This document shows positions 1 through 13,736 of a stretch of DNA of 64,000 nucleotides, one piece after another (positions within the stretch are counted from its first letter, which is position 1; every line of letters starts with the position of its first letter). A program made the translations under genes and the position numbers. Where the stretch lies: positions 3,830,419 to 3,894,418 of the forward strand of contig NC_135188.1 in the NCBI RefSeq assembly GCF_041146795.1, read 5' to 3'. Source of the stretch: Maylandia zebra (lineage: Eukaryota; Chordata; Actinopteri; Cichliformes; Cichlidae). The notes below the pieces were generated by a model. That model was not told the DNA's origin, searched no databases, and saw nothing but the letters and a program-made list of their open reading frames with translations.

Positions 1-988
1 TAATTTTAAGAGATTTGCTGACATTCCCACCTGCAGACATGAATCCCTAACCTTTTGATAAGCACTTCAGTTATCTGGATGGGTCATGTTATCAATCTGT
101 CTATTTAATTTGTCATCACATCTCCATCTCTCTTCCTCCTCGCCTTCTACTTCTCATCTGTTCTTCTTCCTGTTGTAGTTTCCAGCAGCCTTCCTGTTGC
201 AAGTCCTCATCAATCCCACGCTGCCACAATTGTCTGTGACAGCACACTAACAGGCCTGTGACTGACCTGCCACCCAGACAGCCTGCCCCAACCAGCCACA
301 ATATGGTGAAAGACAAACAGGCGGGAACACCAACAACTCATTTCCCTCCTCTCCAGATCTTATTGGTGCCTGACTGCGTGTCCTGCCTCTCTCTGCTAAT
401 GCAGTCTAAACTTCTCTCAGCGCAGTCACTGCCTGCTACCTGCCTCCATATCATGCTGTAAAACTGCATGATTGCTCTAGGGTTGCAATGTAGGTCTCTC
501 AGTCAGTCCAGCACTTCAGTCCAGACTGAATAATCCACCCACAGCTGCCATGAATTTTTGCAGACATTCAAGGTTCCCATATAGTAAAACCCAGTAATGC
601 TGATGATCCCATTTTTTTCCTACCAAGAACTTGACATTTGTGGTATTTGAGTAAAATTTCTCATAGGGGACCTATTATGCGTTTTTTTCTCTCATATATA
701 TGCTGTTACAATTGTAGATGCTCATATTAAACATGGCCCAAATTTCAAATAAAAGAGTCAACATGTGTGCAAGAAAATAAGTCCAAACCTCAAGATTCAA
801 GCTGCTCTGAAGACCACAGTTCAAACTTTTTTTTCTTCTTCTCTGCATCATATGGTTATCTCAGGCACAGCAGCCGTACCCACCTTCTGTTTCCAAGGGG
901 CAGCTAATCAGAAAAAAATGGTTCAAAGTTGTGATTATCTGGCTTGCCCAACTTCAGGAGCCAAAAACGTGCCATCCCACACTGCACA

Positions 989-992
989 ATAT

Positions 993-1031
<39 letters not shown>

Positions 1032-1032
1032 T
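989..1032. repeat. (TTTA)n microsatellite
   Basis: About eleven tandem copies of a TTTA tetranucleotide, followed closely by an A-run and a G-run. No gene context. Confidence 0.95.
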
Positions 1033-4000
1033 CAGTCATTAAGCTTAAAAAAAAAGGGGGGGGGTAGGCTGATTCTCATTTTGATAACAGCAAACAAACA
1101 AAACCTGTGGGGCTTTTTTGTTTGTTTGTTTTAGTTAATTCTCCTGTTTAAGAAAAAAAAAACAATAAAAGAAAATCATCTGCATTCAACCGGGTCCCAC
1201 TTACAGTGGCTCACTTCACAGTTTGAGAACCAGCTGCCTTAAAAAGAGAGTGGGCTACTGGGGGAAGATCCCCACCCCAGTTTCATAGTTAATAGCCTTT
1301 CTTGAGGACAAATTTCAGTGGAGGTTTTTACTTTAATAGAAAAAGATTCATTATTTCAACCTTTCATCTCAATTTATGATGGAAGTTAAAATTTGCATTA
1401 GAAAACAACGGGAATTTTAAAGTTTGTTTGTTTTTATGAATTATGATCCACACATTGTGTCCAGTTAATATGTTAGTTTTCATTTTGTCGAACTTCATAA
1501 GGCTTACATTTGATTTTTTTGTTTATTTGTTTGTTTGTTTTGCAGATGAGACCACATTTACCAAATAAATGTCTTCAAAACTTCCAGTGATCCAATAAAC
1601 CCAAATAATCTGAAAACGAAAGGCAACTGGAAACCTTTGAATTTCATTTTTTGAAGCCACATTAGTCATCAAACAGACTCTAACACACTAACCAGACTTT
1701 TCATTTTTACGACTGCAGATGACCATTGAACAGGAAAATTTCTGCTAATTACCCACACTTTTGTCACTCAGTTCCACTTAGAAATTAATGAACTTCAAGC
1801 TGTTTCTCACTGCGGGAACACATCATGGAGAAACAGGAGGAAAGACAGAGTGACTCCACCGTCGTGTTCCTATGCCGAATAGATAAATAGCGAAATCTGT
1901 CAAAAATGCAGCATTCCGAGTACGATTATGTCTTGGTGGCACTTTTTGAAATATAGCTTGTGAGTAGGGGTCTTTCTAACTCTTTTGCTCTAACGCTTTT
2001 GCTCCCTTTCTCTCTCACACACATACAAACTCCCACTCCCCCACTCTTGATCTACTTAGATCTGCAACATCTAACTGCCACTTAACCTCACTTTCTCTAC
2101 TTACCCATCTGCTCGCCCCTTCAGCTTCCAATCCATCATCCAGCCGCGCCTCTAGCCCTGTGAAATGACTCTACTAGTCATGAACAACATTAACCTCCCC
2201 CATCCAAATGCACACAAACACACGCACACATCGATACACGCACGTACGAGCACACATGTGATCAGATGCCCCTTTACCTCTACTTAGAGTGCAATCTCAA
2301 GCTACTTCACCCCTGCATCAGCCTCTCTCTCTGTTGTTTCTCTGCTCTGCTTTCCCTTCTTTATGTGTGACATTTCTCCTCTGGATGGGGCCTCAGAGTA
2401 GCCCTATCATCTTTGGCCTTTTCATTTGGCTCGCCTTTGAACCTGGGTTTTCTGTGAACTCCATTGCAATCACACACAGACACACACACACACAGATGAA
2501 CTCACAGATGTTAAAATACACTCCATTTATGATACATCAGGCCTAATTGGATTTCAGCATTCCAGCCTCAGTACAAAGAACACGTACACGGTCTTGAAAT
2601 GAACCACAGTGTCTTTATCACATTATTTCTTTTTTTTTATGAACCGACTCAGATTAATAACATGAAAAAGAGGGGAAAAAATCTAAACAAAGGCGTTGCA
2701 CTCTTTGATGCTTTTCAGGGACGATTTTCATAAATGAGGTGTGTGATGTGTGTGTTGAGTCAACATGTTTGTGGTGTTTAAAGATGGATTTTGTACAGTC
2801 ATACCTTTGTTAGGCTCATACTGTGTTGTTTTTTTGTCTACCTGCATGTATAGATGAACTATACCGCTAAAAATGACATTTCAAACCAATATAAAACCAC
2901 AGATACGCTGGCTTTACTTTACTTATCATTTAATAAGAAGAAACATGAGTCCATGTATGCATATTTATGCAGTATTTTCTTGTTTTAACTTATTGTGTCT
3001 TCAATAAAGCCCTAAACTCCCTGCAAATCAGACAATGGGATCCTCCTGCGTTGTTTCTTTTTGCAAATAAAAAACCTCAGCTCTACCAGATGGGACAAAA
3101 TAATTTAACTGTTTAAGCACAATGTTGTAACCATGGTTTGTTTTTTTTAATCTCTCTTTATCCACGTCTTTCAGTCTTGTAATTCTTACTGTACACTCTG
3201 CCTCTCCACTGAAGTGGCTGCTCGCAGGCTATGTTGCTGCTGACTCTATAACTGATGTTGTGGCTCCTCAGGGCTCTTATGTGCTGAAGAATCATATGGG
3301 CCTATATTGTGTGCAATTGTACAGCACTTTCAGCCAATAACTCACATAGAAACTGTATCCACAGCAAAACTCTTCAGACACAAACACTAACAATAACCAC
3401 CTATATATATATATTATTTTTCAATCATACATAAACATATAGCAAACAGATCGATATATCTACCTATCTGTTTATAAACGTTTTCCCTTGAGCAGCTGCA
3501 GGCATAGACATATTGATGACTTATGAGATTGATAAATAAATAAAAACTTTTCTTTTCGAAAGCACCCTCACCTGGCCTTTAGACTTGGCCAACCACTTTA
3601 AATTTAAAATGAACCACACAAATCCTAACCATAAAGTTTTTAAAAACAGTCCCTTTTATTAAGCATGGACTCAAATTAAGTCACAGAGCATATTTTGCAC
3701 AGAAATTGAATTTTATAAAAAAGAAAACAGCCCCTGTCCATTAGAGCAAGTCTATCCAGGAAAAAAAAAGTGGCCCATGAGATTAACAGTGTCATTTGAC
3801 AGTCGTTCCTGTCCACATGTGATTTCCTCTGTGTATACAAGCGCTTTCCGCTGGGTGAAATGTGTGCACAATGCGCATGCTCATGGGCTGCAGGGCTCCC
3901 TGTGTGCCTTATCCTTGTCAAGTCTGCTTCTCAGATCAACGCTGGTGGCTGACTGTGAGCTGTTCCGAGGAGGAGAAAGTTAGGTGTTGGGGGACCTTAG

Positions 4001-6689
4001 GGTGTTGGGGAGGTAGTGGGGGTGGTGGGGTGTTCTGGTGGGTCAGCACAGAGAGATTGTAAAGATAGGAATAAATGGACAGCGTGGACACAATGTCTGA
4101 TAGCAGGTCCAGCTGAGAAAACAGAAATACCCACGGAGCACTAAAACCTGAGGGGTGAAAAGTATGCCGGTCTGGAGAGAGGTCAGATTCCCCACCATAT
4201 CTAATTCAATTTTACAAACTGTAAGAAAACACGCTGCTGTTGCTGCTGCTGCTGCTGCTCTCCAAGCGCTGGGGAAAATGTGCTGCAAGTATGTCCGTTT
4301 TTACACTTCGTGATCAAACTTCTTTCTTCTTCCAGTGAGTCGGAAACGGCAACGTTTCGTTTCGCTTGTTGAGCAAACCGAACAAGGAAGGCTTCTGAAT
4401 CCCTCCTCGATATTTTTATTAGAAGGGAGATTTTAAAAGATTGGTAGTCTAAAACAGCTTAAAAAATCCGATTCAATATTATTGTTAGATTAAAAAAATA
4501 AATAGGAGCTTAAGACTCAGTGGAAAGGATTATCTTTGCTGCTTGCAGTAGTACACGTTACGAGTTTAAAAGACAGCAAACCTGCTAAAATGAAGCCTAA
4601 TGTTGGGCCAGGGGGACGTGCTTGCACGGTATCTTGTGCTGAATGTGGTCGTGTTTGAAAAGGCCACAAGAGGCTACAGACTGCACAGAGCTGCATGCGC
4701 TCTTGCTGGTGGTCCAGTCGGGCCTGGTAAAGACATTAGTGCAGCATTCTGGGAGGACGGGGAGTCCCATAGACAGCGCTCACTTCTCTAAATAAACATT
4801 AGTCTTAAAAAGTTTGGCCCCACGACCTCAGCGTGATCGCATTTCACTCTGGATAGTAAACTTGAATTTTATCACGAGGTTTTCGACGACTTTTGAAAAC
4901 ACACATTCACGCTGGAAAATAAAAATAGACGTCAGATTAAACAAAAAGTTCGTGTTCACATTTTGGTGAGAAATACACTTGCAACCAAGTTTGAAGTATA
5001 ATCATTATGCTCTTGAAACCCACCAGCCCTGTGATCAATTAACAACCAAACACGCTGAAGCTGGCCTACAGTAGACTGGCGGGAGTACACGTGTGCATAA
5101 TTTGTCCTCGCTTAAAAGAACTGGGATCAGTTCCTTCATTAGAAGAAAGATTTGTGTATTTAAATATGAATGTTTGTTATAAGTGGCTCGCTGATAATAA
5201 CGGTTTAATTCATATTAAATACACGAAAGGGCAAATCTGAAGGTTTAACATCCACACTTTTGTCAACAACCCGATTTAATTAAAACAATAGCAACATAAT
5301 GCTTTTTCCCGCTGTTTGTTCTATGGGGGTTAAATTAAACGCTTTATCTGCTCGGAGAATATATCCTAAATCAATAATTATAGGCTTTGATAAGTGGGTC
5401 GCAGCCATTAATCGCAGTAGATCCTTGCTGTGAGTCTAACGCGCTGGCATCAAAGGTCAACTGGAAGAAGCCAGTAAAAGCGCCCGCAGTGACACCGCTC
5501 AGTGTGCAAGAGCGACGGGCAGCAGCTGCGCCTCTCTGTCAAAGCGATAGAGAAAAGTGTTGCACTGTCGCCTTTCCGTTAGTGCGGCTAAGCCAAACCG
5601 GGGAGACGGACTGCGGGAGGAGAAACCGAGTGCCAAACATAAGGTCCGAGGACTACCTGAGGGCCTTACAAGGCACTCGTTAGGTCCCTTTTCGATGTAG
5701 CCCTAAATGTATCGAAAGTGAGTGTGCAATGCTTTCAGATCAATAGTTCTGGGGGGATTCTAAGGGAGGATACGACACACTCACATGACACTTCAACCTG
5801 AGGATGAGGATCAAGTGCTCAGGTCCCAAAAACTGTCGCTCACCAATCATTTTTCAGAAATCCCTACTTGTGTGATAGAATAAGAGCGTAAATTCAATTA
5901 AAAACGGAACCAATACACGAATACAAACAGCTAAAATAAAAAAAACAGAAACTTTAAAATAACTTAGACATTGTTTATGTAGAAAACAAACTGTATTTTC
6001 TCCTATAAGTGCTCTCCGTGTGCTACATGATCTGTCACTGTAGTGTTTTTGTTTTTCTAAATTTTGCTGATATGCGCAACTATGTGTTGCGCATTGTGCC
6101 ATTTCTTTAAACTGCTTCCAGAGACAGATGTGTGAACAGTCACGGGATCGCGTACGCGCAGGCCTTCAGTGGCGTGCAAAGCAGATGTACCCCTAAGTCC
6201 ACGTATGTGGCCATTAAAAGAATGTATACCAATTTGCGCACAGGCGACACATTTATTAGTCACGGGCACTTCCCAAAGCTTTATTTTATCCACGTGGATC
6301 GTAAAATATGACAAATTAAAAATGACCAATAAAAAAAACTTTTTTTTAAATCCAGTAAACACGAACCAGACTTTATACGATCCCCACTCTTCTTAAACAG
6401 GCTAGAATGACGGGTGCAGTAGCCTTACCTGATATCATATTCTGGTGATCCTTGCGCAGTAATACTATCTTCAGTCATTAATACCCCTGCCCCGATAAAG
6501 CGTGTGTGTGCATAGACCAGGCAGGCCATCGTCTTTATTTTCTGCAGCAGGTGTTCTTTTAGTCTGTCGAGTCGGCAGGGCGAAGATCTTCCAAAGTTAA
6601 TATTGTGTTTCCAGAGATGATGGGGAGTTCACTGTCCTCGCTTTGTTTACACATTCTAAATTAATTAAGCGAAGGATTCCTCTGTCTGT

Positions 6690-6870
6690 TGCAAAAACAC
6701 GGATGCTGGAGGGAGGCTGGGTGCAGCGAGGGGAGGCTGTGATTTATTGCGGCGGTGCAGATATAGGGCCGCGGATCGCCTCTCCTCCAGGCCGGGGAGC
6801 CGCGGACCGAGCCAACATTCCTGTGCGGGGGCGAGAAAGGGAGGCTCGCCTGCACGCACATAAAAACACA
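6690..6870. other. CpG-rich patch, candidate CpG island or regulatory DNA
   Basis: The stretch has many CG dinucleotides (several GCCGCGG-type words near 6768-6806) inside an otherwise AT-rich flank. It lies about 5 kb beyond the 3' end of the FoxD gene. No supported exon falls in it. An unmethylated island or enhancer is an inference; only base composition is seen. Confidence 0.4.
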
Positions 6871-7330
6871 AGGGACGTGGAGAGGGTGATCTCTATGGGA
6901 CAAGAAATGGTCATGTATACAAGTGAAAGTATCTGGGGGGAAAGTGCATAAAAATGAAGGAAGGAAGCCTCACCAGTGCTTTCACAAGTCGAGGGGAAAC
7001 AACGTGGAGTGTCTCTGTCTATGTGTGTGTGTCCAGAATGTCCCCACCAGTATAACGAGAATGGTTTGTTTTTATTATTAGCACACTCCAGAGTTATCCC
7101 AACTGTGCAGCAGCAGGTTTTATAATTATGTATCCAGGCAGGCCTGTAGGAGCATAACCAGCGGAGGTTAAGGAGGAATCTGATTTCTCTCATCAGAGGA
7201 ATCTGTTTGTATCATAGAACAAAGTTGACGGATTTTAAAGCTTATAGATGAATCTTTTAAAATAGGAAGCCAGCTTTTGTGCCTTTAAGGCTACAGGAGG
7301 CGGGTATTCTCATCCTACATATTGGCATCT

Positions 7331-7415
7331 TTATATTATATTATATTATATTATATTATATTATATTATATTATATTATATTATATTATATTATATTATA
7401 TTATATTATATTATA
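7331..7415. repeat. (TTATA)17 microsatellite
   Basis: Seventeen perfect tandem copies of the pentamer TTATA, 85 bp in all. It is likely length-polymorphic. Confidence 0.97.
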
Positions 7416-7732
7416 TATGAGTAAACGTGACTATTCTCTTAACACCCCGAAATCAGGAACTTGACCTTGATTATCGTACGCAGTCACACATCCCGCAGAA
7501 AAATCACACACACACTCATGGTGTCCTTGTACTGTCAGCGCACTCTGTCCTTACGTCCTTCAAGATGCAGCGGTGAACGATGCATCGATCGGGGGCATGA
7601 CGTTATTGGCAGGGCTGTGAGATATTTAAGTAAAACGATTTTATTTAATCCTCTGGGGTCATATAGTGTGTACTGAAAAACATTAATAATAATCATCATT
7701 ATCATCATCATCATAATCCTGGTTACCATATA

Positions 7733-7733
<1 letters not shown>

Positions 7734-7797
<64 letters not shown>
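7734..7797. repeat. (ATT)n microsatellite
   Basis: About 64 bp of uninterrupted ATT triplets, preceded by an imperfect ATC/ATA run at 7685-7715. Confidence 0.95.
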
Positions 7798-7801
<4 letters not shown>

Positions 7802-9239
7802 ATGACCTAGCTCTTTATTTTTCCCGAGGACTTGAAGAGCCTAAAGGGAACAAATATTTAGAATGAAATGAAAATAGTTCTAAATGTATGTTGACATCTA
7901 AAGCCTATAAATAAATTTTAGCGGGTTTAAGGCTGCTTATACGCCCAAGCAGGGGCATATGGAAGCGGTTAGAAAGAGACTGGAATTGCCCCGAAAACTA
8001 AAATGTGTTTATGGTGACTGTTGAGTCATTTGGCTGTCACTTCACACAGCACTCAGTTATTTCGTTTGAGGGAAAACGTCACGAAAATGACGAATGTCGT
8101 TGTGGTGTCGGGATCAAGTCGCAGTCTGGTGCTGAAAGCACGGGTGGTCTCGGAGTGACAACAGCGCCAAAGAACTTTATGAAGCATTAAGTTATCAGTG
8201 TGCATGCAGTGATTACATGCTGCGTGGGACTTGCATGACAAATTAAAGAGTGTTTTTAAAGATGCGCCCCTGATATCTTTGTGTTTGTGCTCGTTGCTCG
8301 CAGTGGTTTGAGGAAGAGCAAGTTCCACTTCTATTCTGGTCACAAGCCTTTAATCTTACAGCAGAGATGGAGCTTGGATGGTCAGTGCGCATTCGAGCTG
8401 AAAATCCATACAAATTAGTTCAGTCTCAAATGGTCCGTTTTCAAAGCTCTTTCCCTCTGCATGAACCTCCCCGTGGCGGATCTGTAGCTTGCATTAAAAG
8501 TCTCGCGATTTTTATTGGCTTCGTTTTCGTTCCTGTCGTTATTTAACCGTTTAACCACCTCTGCACACGCTTGATGTGGATTTTAATGGTCTGATGCGGC
8601 GCATAATGACTCCCTATCAGCGTGGGCGTGCGGAGAAAACTCTCAATAGTGCGCTAATGTTTTTTCCACCTCATTTACTCTGCAAATTATACATAGAGGA
8701 TATCAATTAACACTGTGGATATACCGGGAGAGGCGCTAATCATAATGATTTCCCAAAAGCTGTATGCGACTTTTATTAGTTGTCCAATTTTAGCTAACAA
8801 GGAGAGGAGAAGAAATAGAAATGAAATAAAGGCTGCTTCTGAGTAAAGAAAGTAGTCATGTGTTGGTTTTCGTTTCAAAGACTTTCAGTGAGCTGTGCTG
8901 AGGGGAAAACACAGGAGTCAGCCCTCCCACCCTTCATCCTTAATAATCATCTGTCAAAACACCCACAAACTAATTTAACCATTTGCGCACAGATCTGGTA
9001 AATAAAAGAGGCTTTACACCAGCTTCTGTCTGGAAACATGTGCTCCAACAACTCTGAAAAAGACCAATAGGCCTGTTTTCTGTAGCCGGACTTGTCCCAC
9101 TGTTTCTTTTGAACGTATCCCGAGACAACACAGATGACATGAAAGCCGAGCAAACCGAGGGCCTTTTGAGAAGATTGCTTTTCAGGGTCCAAATGCATGT
9201 GGCTGGTCTCACAGGGGACCGCTCGCTGTGCGCACATTC

Positions 9240-9720
9240 ACTCCCCTGGGCCAGGGGTCCACACTGACAACATCAACAAACGGCCAAAAAGCCGCATTAT
9301 GGTGGATTAGGAGCCTGGTGAAAAATGCTGCTACAAATTAGCAACGAAAGCCCAAAAGACCGTGGGTATATCCTTGTTCACTTTCAATTACAGACCGCCG
9401 AGGCCCGCTAATGTTCCCATTCATTTAAAGCCTTTGTAACTCGCTAGAAAATGGTCCTTTACAAGCGAGCAAGAGCCACACAAGGGGAATGCATGCCCAC
9501 TGTTGCGTGATATTCGTGCGTGTTATAAACGTCGAGCCGTGTTTGAAACATTTAAAACCGAATTTTGTGGGTTTCGTTTCTCACAGCTTAAATTAGTCTT
9601 AATTTAGCCGACTGCATGCCCAGGACGCCAAATTGGTTTAATTGGTCAAATCAACACCTGAATTAGTCACATTTAGGAATTGAACGACTGATACATCGTT
9701 AAAACTGTGGGTTATTCAGG
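9240..9720. promoter_or_regulatory. Candidate conserved non-coding element by foxd2
   Basis: This block has balanced composition and no recognisable repeat. It contains several TAATT/AATTAG-type homeodomain cores (around 9593-9605 and 9640-9670) and repeated AATTGGTTTAATTGG-like words. It lies about 1 kb beyond the FoxD stop codon, partly past the probable 3' UTR. Blocks like this beside fish developmental regulators are often deeply conserved enhancers, but conservation cannot be judged from one sequence, so this is inference. Confidence 0.3.
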
Positions 9721-9930
9721 TGGGCAGGATATGGACTGTAAGTGTCATTATAAATAAATAAATAAAAGTAGCTTAAATGCAATGAAATCTACGACATTTA
9801 GTTTTCAGTTTAAAAAATTGTTGCAAATATAACATGAATGCAATTCGTTATTGTTCAGTCTATGGCGTCGAGTCTGCTTGAAGGTCATCTTCCCATGCAA
9901 TAAAAAAAACATTTCTTTAAGTCACAAACA

Positions 9931-9936
9931 TTTATT
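9931..9936 (-). terminator. Possible polyA signal of the FoxD gene
   Basis: TTTATT on the plus strand reads AATAAA on the minus strand, about 800 bp beyond the FoxD stop. The AT-rich DNA from 9940 to 10734 would then be its 3' UTR. Other signals may be used. Confidence 0.35.
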
Positions 9937-10734
9937 ATTCTTGTCATTACAACAAAAATGACCTATGAACATTTAGGTGTTTTTCTATTGGCAACACATG
10001 ACATACTGTATGCTTCACAGATTAAATTGCGAATAGGTAGGAACGAACAATTAAAAGGTTGAGAGAGGTAATACGCTCTTTAATACCAAAAGTCACATAG
10101 CCTAAGGGTCCACTGACAACATGAAATGATATTGTCACAAATTTACCATGTAGAGAAGATTCAGGGGGAGTGATAGTGGAAAAATTGTAGTGTTATTTTT
10201 TTAAATTTCAGAAACACCCCTTTGTCTCCGTGTGCTTTCTAAGTAAAAACCTGAGTTTACAGTCTCTTGTCAGCATATCTCAACAACAGTGCCACTTTTT
10301 CTATAGACACAAAATAAAAATAAAAAACAATATAAATCAGAATAAAATTCTCAATTGTATTTTGGAAAAAAAAATCAAAAATAATCCCCCGTAACCACTT
10401 AGGACAAATTTAACTTATGTTAAAATAACAGACTCCTTTTTTCCCCTCCACTGACAATTGAAGGCCACACGCCACACTGCAGGCCAGCATTATTTAAAAA
10501 GCTCCCTCTCCGAGTTTCTCTTGCTTTTGTCTCTCAATATTATACACATATTTACACCCTATAAATAAACCTGTCTCTCCTCGTACACTGTTAAGAAACT
10601 GGGAGAACAAGAAACATTCTTACTTCCCGAAGAATGTTTACCCTACCTTCACAGAGGACGACGCCACAATTGATTTTTTTTCATGAAAAATATTCAGAGG
10701 GCATTCTGGCAGTCTTTTCTTTTTCTCCTATTTC

Positions 10735-11838
10735 TTAAAAAGGGCAAGTGTTCATATTCGGGGTTTTACTGGAAAAAGTTTGACTCTGCGGCCCAGGTTG
10801 TAATATGCTCTCCTGTGCTAAGTTCAAATGACTTGAGGCAGAGGCCAGTGCTGGGGTCAGCATGGCCAGAATCTGAGCCTGGCTTCCCGGCTGTGCGCTG
10901 TAGGAAGAAGCGGTGGAGTTGGCTGCACCAATGATATTATCAATGGAGAACGAAGGTCGACTCGGGGCGCTGGAGTCCGTCTTGAGGGGTGGCAGAGAGG
11001 GGCTTAGCTGAGGATAAAAAGGCTTTCTTAAATCGGTCCCTAAAAGGGAGGGCAGATGATGCGGCGCGGGGAATATGGAGGCTGATGAGGGCAAGGTGCA
11101 GGGGGCGTTAGGGAACGGGAAGGAACCACCTGTGTGGTGTGGGTGGTAAGGGTTGTGGGCTGCGTGGAAGTTCTGCAGCTGAAGTCCATAGTTGTATCCA
11201 TACGGCGCATATCCAAATCCTGGTAGAAAGCCACCGGAGTCCCTGAGGATATCATTATTTTGGTGCCTCTTGAAGCGCTTCCGCCTGCGCAAGAAGCTCC
11301 CGTTGTCGAACATGTCTGCGGAATCCGGGTCGAGAGTCCAGTAGTTGCCCTTCCCGGGGTTGCCGGGCTCCCGTGGGATTTTCACAAAGCAGTCGTTAAG
11401 GGAAAGGTTGTGACGAATGGAGTTTTGCCACGCAGGGAATTTTTCCCGGTAATAGGGAAATCTATTGCTAATAAACTCGCAGATCTCACTCAGAGTGAGA
11501 CGTTTCTTGGGGCTCTGCAGGATGGCCATGGTGATCAGAGCGATGTAAGAGTACGGTGGTTTCACAAGTGCACTTTTTCTGGGTTTGTCCCCAATCGCAG
11601 TCCCGGTCTCTGCATTGGACCCGACCTGATCTGACGGGCAGTCAGAGCTGCTGAGCCCTGGAGAGGCAACCCTCTCGGCCGTGTTCTGGGAGTAATTATC
11701 GTCCGAGTCATTGTCGAAGTTGAAGTCATGGTGGATGTACTTTCCGTCTTTTCCAACCGATATGTCACCACCAACCACATCGATGTCCACATCCTCGGAC
11801 AATGCAGAGCTGTCGGACATATCCGTCCCTAAAGTCAT
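10735..11838 (-). CDS. foxd2: Forkhead box protein D2 (FoxD-family transcription factor)
   Basis: A single-exon gene for a 367-residue nuclear DNA-binding regulator. The forkhead domain covers about residues 92-190, from [16 protein letters not shown] through helix 3 ([20 protein letters not shown]) to the basic wing [10 protein letters not shown]. The N-terminus has the FoxD acidic motif [10 protein letters not shown] (residues 14-23). The C-terminal half has an eh1 Groucho-binding motif [10 protein letters not shown] (294-303) and a QAQILAML block (320-327) near a CPF terminus, which resemble FOXD2. Start: the frame stays open 52 codons upstream to 11994, but the family-typical MTLG start is at 11838, so I use that. 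The stop is TAA. FoxD2 proteins act in neural crest, somite and kidney tissue (family knowledge). The teleost paralogue foxd5, or foxd1, is the main alternative; adjacency to foxe3 favours foxd2. Confidence 0.85.
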   Translation of the reverse strand: MTLGTDMSDSSALSEDVDIDVVGGDISVGKDGKYIHHDFNFDNDSDDNYSQNTAERVASPGLSSSDCPSDQVGSNAETGTAIGDKPRKSALVKPPYSYIALITMAILQSPKKRLTLSEICEFISNRFPYYREKFPAWQNSIRHNLSLNDCFVKIPREPGNPGKGNYWTLDPDSADMFDNGSFLRRRKRFKRHQNNDILRDSGGFLPGFGYAPYGYNYGLQLQNFHAAHNPYHPHHTGGSFPFPNAPCTLPSSASIFPAPHHLPSLLGTDLRKPFYPQLSPSLPPLKTDSSAPSRPSFSIDNIIGAANSTASSYSAQPGSQAQILAMLTPALASASSHLNLAQESILQPGPQSQTFSSKTPNMNTCPF

Positions 11839-12337
11839 CCTTGGAGTTGCCGCTTGTCTTCCTCCTCTCTCCCAGATTTCCTCCTGCTCTCGTCCGGTGA
11901 GGCTACAGAGCGAGAGCGCGCACACACCCTTCCTCTCTGCCTTACAACCACACAAGGGTTTTATTGCAGCTTTATCTCCAACTACCGAAATCACACATGG
12001 CTAAAATTGAAAAAGACAAATAACTCTTTGACCTGTGGATTTGGCGTGTCCTCGGAGTCCGAGTCTGGTCAAGCGGGGCCGTGCGACGCTCTCATCGAGA
12101 AAACTTCTGGGAGTCACGCGTAAAAAAATAGAGTCAAAGATCAACGATCTTGCACCGATAAGAAGTCGTGTTTTCCTCAGACACGATGGTTTCCGTCTGT
12201 GATCACTTCAAGCTTATTCTTATTGTTCAAAAACCTACTTCGGGGCATCCAAATGTCTTTTCAAAAAAGCTTTTACGCACAAGATTGGGTAGGTATCCAG
12301 CCAGACTGTCACACTATCCTCCTTAGTGCTCAAAAGG

Positions 12338-12345
12338 TATTTATA
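12338..12345 (-). promoter_or_regulatory. foxd2: TATA box, probable foxd2 promoter
   Basis: On the minus strand this reads TATAAATA, a strong TATA match, about 500 bp upstream of the FoxD start codon. A transcription start about 30 bp downstream would give a 5' UTR of roughly 470 nt. An E-box-like CACGTG lies just upstream on the same strand (near 12359). The assignment rests on motif and position only. Confidence 0.5.
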
Positions 12346-12843
12346 GGGCCACGCTGATCACGTGGTCTTTGAGTCACTGTTACCAGGAACTGGACGAAAT
12401 TATCCAGCAAAAAACAATATTTGCATTTGCTCTTGAATATTATATCATATGTTAAAATGTTATACTAATAACAGAAGCACTCAAGTCTACACAGGTTGAA
12501 ACGACATCAGTTGTTCCCTTGTATATGTACATATTTTAAGACCTCCAAGTGCGAAGATCTCAAATATTCTGTGCATATTTTATGCTTTATCAGAGGGAAA
12601 AGAATATAAGAAATAGGTATGTGAATGTATGTGTTAAAAGTGAAAAACTGTCTTACTGGTAGCTTCTTATTCACTTTAAAAAAAGAAAGAAAAAAGTTTC
12701 ATACCTGGACATGAAGTGTTTGATTCACTTAAAGAAGACACCGTGACTTCAGGGGAAGGTGCACCACTGATGGTGACTGATCAGAAAAAAGATTATAAAA
12801 TTATTATTATCATTATTGATAATAATAATAAAAATAATAAAAT

Positions 12844-12844
12844 G

Positions 12845-12888
<44 letters not shown>
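12844..12888. repeat. (AAT)n microsatellite
   Basis: About 15 tandem ATA/AAT triplets, preceded by an imperfect AT-rich run from 12797. Confidence 0.93.
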
Positions 12889-12889
<1 letters not shown>

Positions 12890-13733
12890 CACGCATATTG
12901 AGAGAAATCAAAATTTTGAATCTGTTCATAAAGTAAAAAAGATGAAAAGAAAAGATAATAACAATCTGCAGCTCAAGTTATTATTATTACTAGTATTGTT
13001 ATAAAGCTTTTTAATTGAGGTTAATTTATGAAGTGGAGTGCACAGCACTTTAAAATCCGAGTGTGAAATAGATTTTTTTTTAAATATACATATTTTACTA
13101 AAATAGTCCTCGACACGTTTTGTTTTTTTTTTTTTGTTCAGTATTTTACATTTTTCTTTCGATTTTATCTAATGTAACCTAACCTTAAATCCGTTTTGTT
13201 TATTCAAGTATCCAAAGTGCTGCATAAATAAGTTGTACAAGCGGAGCATGCACAACTGTCTGAAAGGTTTCAGACAGGCGCATAATTCCGTGATTCAAAC
13301 GAAGAAAAAATTCTCACGGGTTTAGTGTTTTCCTCATCAACAATTCGCAGCATTATTCGTGGGCATTTTTTGCATATTTTACAGTGTTACACGGGGGTAT
13401 AGTGTGCCGCAACCTGCTTCAATTCATCTTCGTGAAAGGCCAGGAGCAGATGACAAAGTGCAATGTGTGCGGGCTTATTTAAAGCAGGCGGGCATTCCAG
13501 TTCATTATGGGGCAGAAACATCGAATTACTGTAATGCGTTTACATCAGCACCCCATTAATCCTAGCTACAGGTCAAACAGCAAACAGATCAGATTCATAT
13601 ATGTCATATTTTTTGCTTTTAGGGTGGGTTTTTTGTTTGTTTGTTTTTGGGTTTGGGAAAGTCAAAGAACAAGACTTTCATGCGTTTTCGACGACACTTG
13701 TTTTCTTTATGTTGTTTGTTGCCTTTTCTTGAA

Positions 13734-13736
<3 letters not shown>

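Larger units (their letters stand above)
1..9900. other. Gene-free flank downstream of foxd2
   Basis: No open frame here resembles a known protein or joins into a spliced gene; the frames are short and overlap on both strands. The first 3.6 kb is AT-rich with T-runs, a TTTA microsatellite and short CA runs. A small CTG/GCT run lies near 4234-4260. CpG-rich, non-repetitive patches lie near 5390-5690 and 6690-6870. AT microsatellites sit at 7.3 and 7.7 kb. DNA beside a foxd gene often holds distant enhancers (general knowledge); that is only an inference for this stretch. Confidence 0.6.

Noticed and set aside
6643-7193. Overlapping frames of 80-149 aa on both strands
   Set aside because: Open only because of the CpG-rich patch; they overlap on both strands, show no splice-linked partner and have no domain.
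11839-11994. 52-codon in-frame upstream extension of the FoxD frame
   Set aside because: It lacks family similarity, and the typical MTLG start with [10 protein letters not shown] follows at 11838. The extension is most likely 5' UTR.
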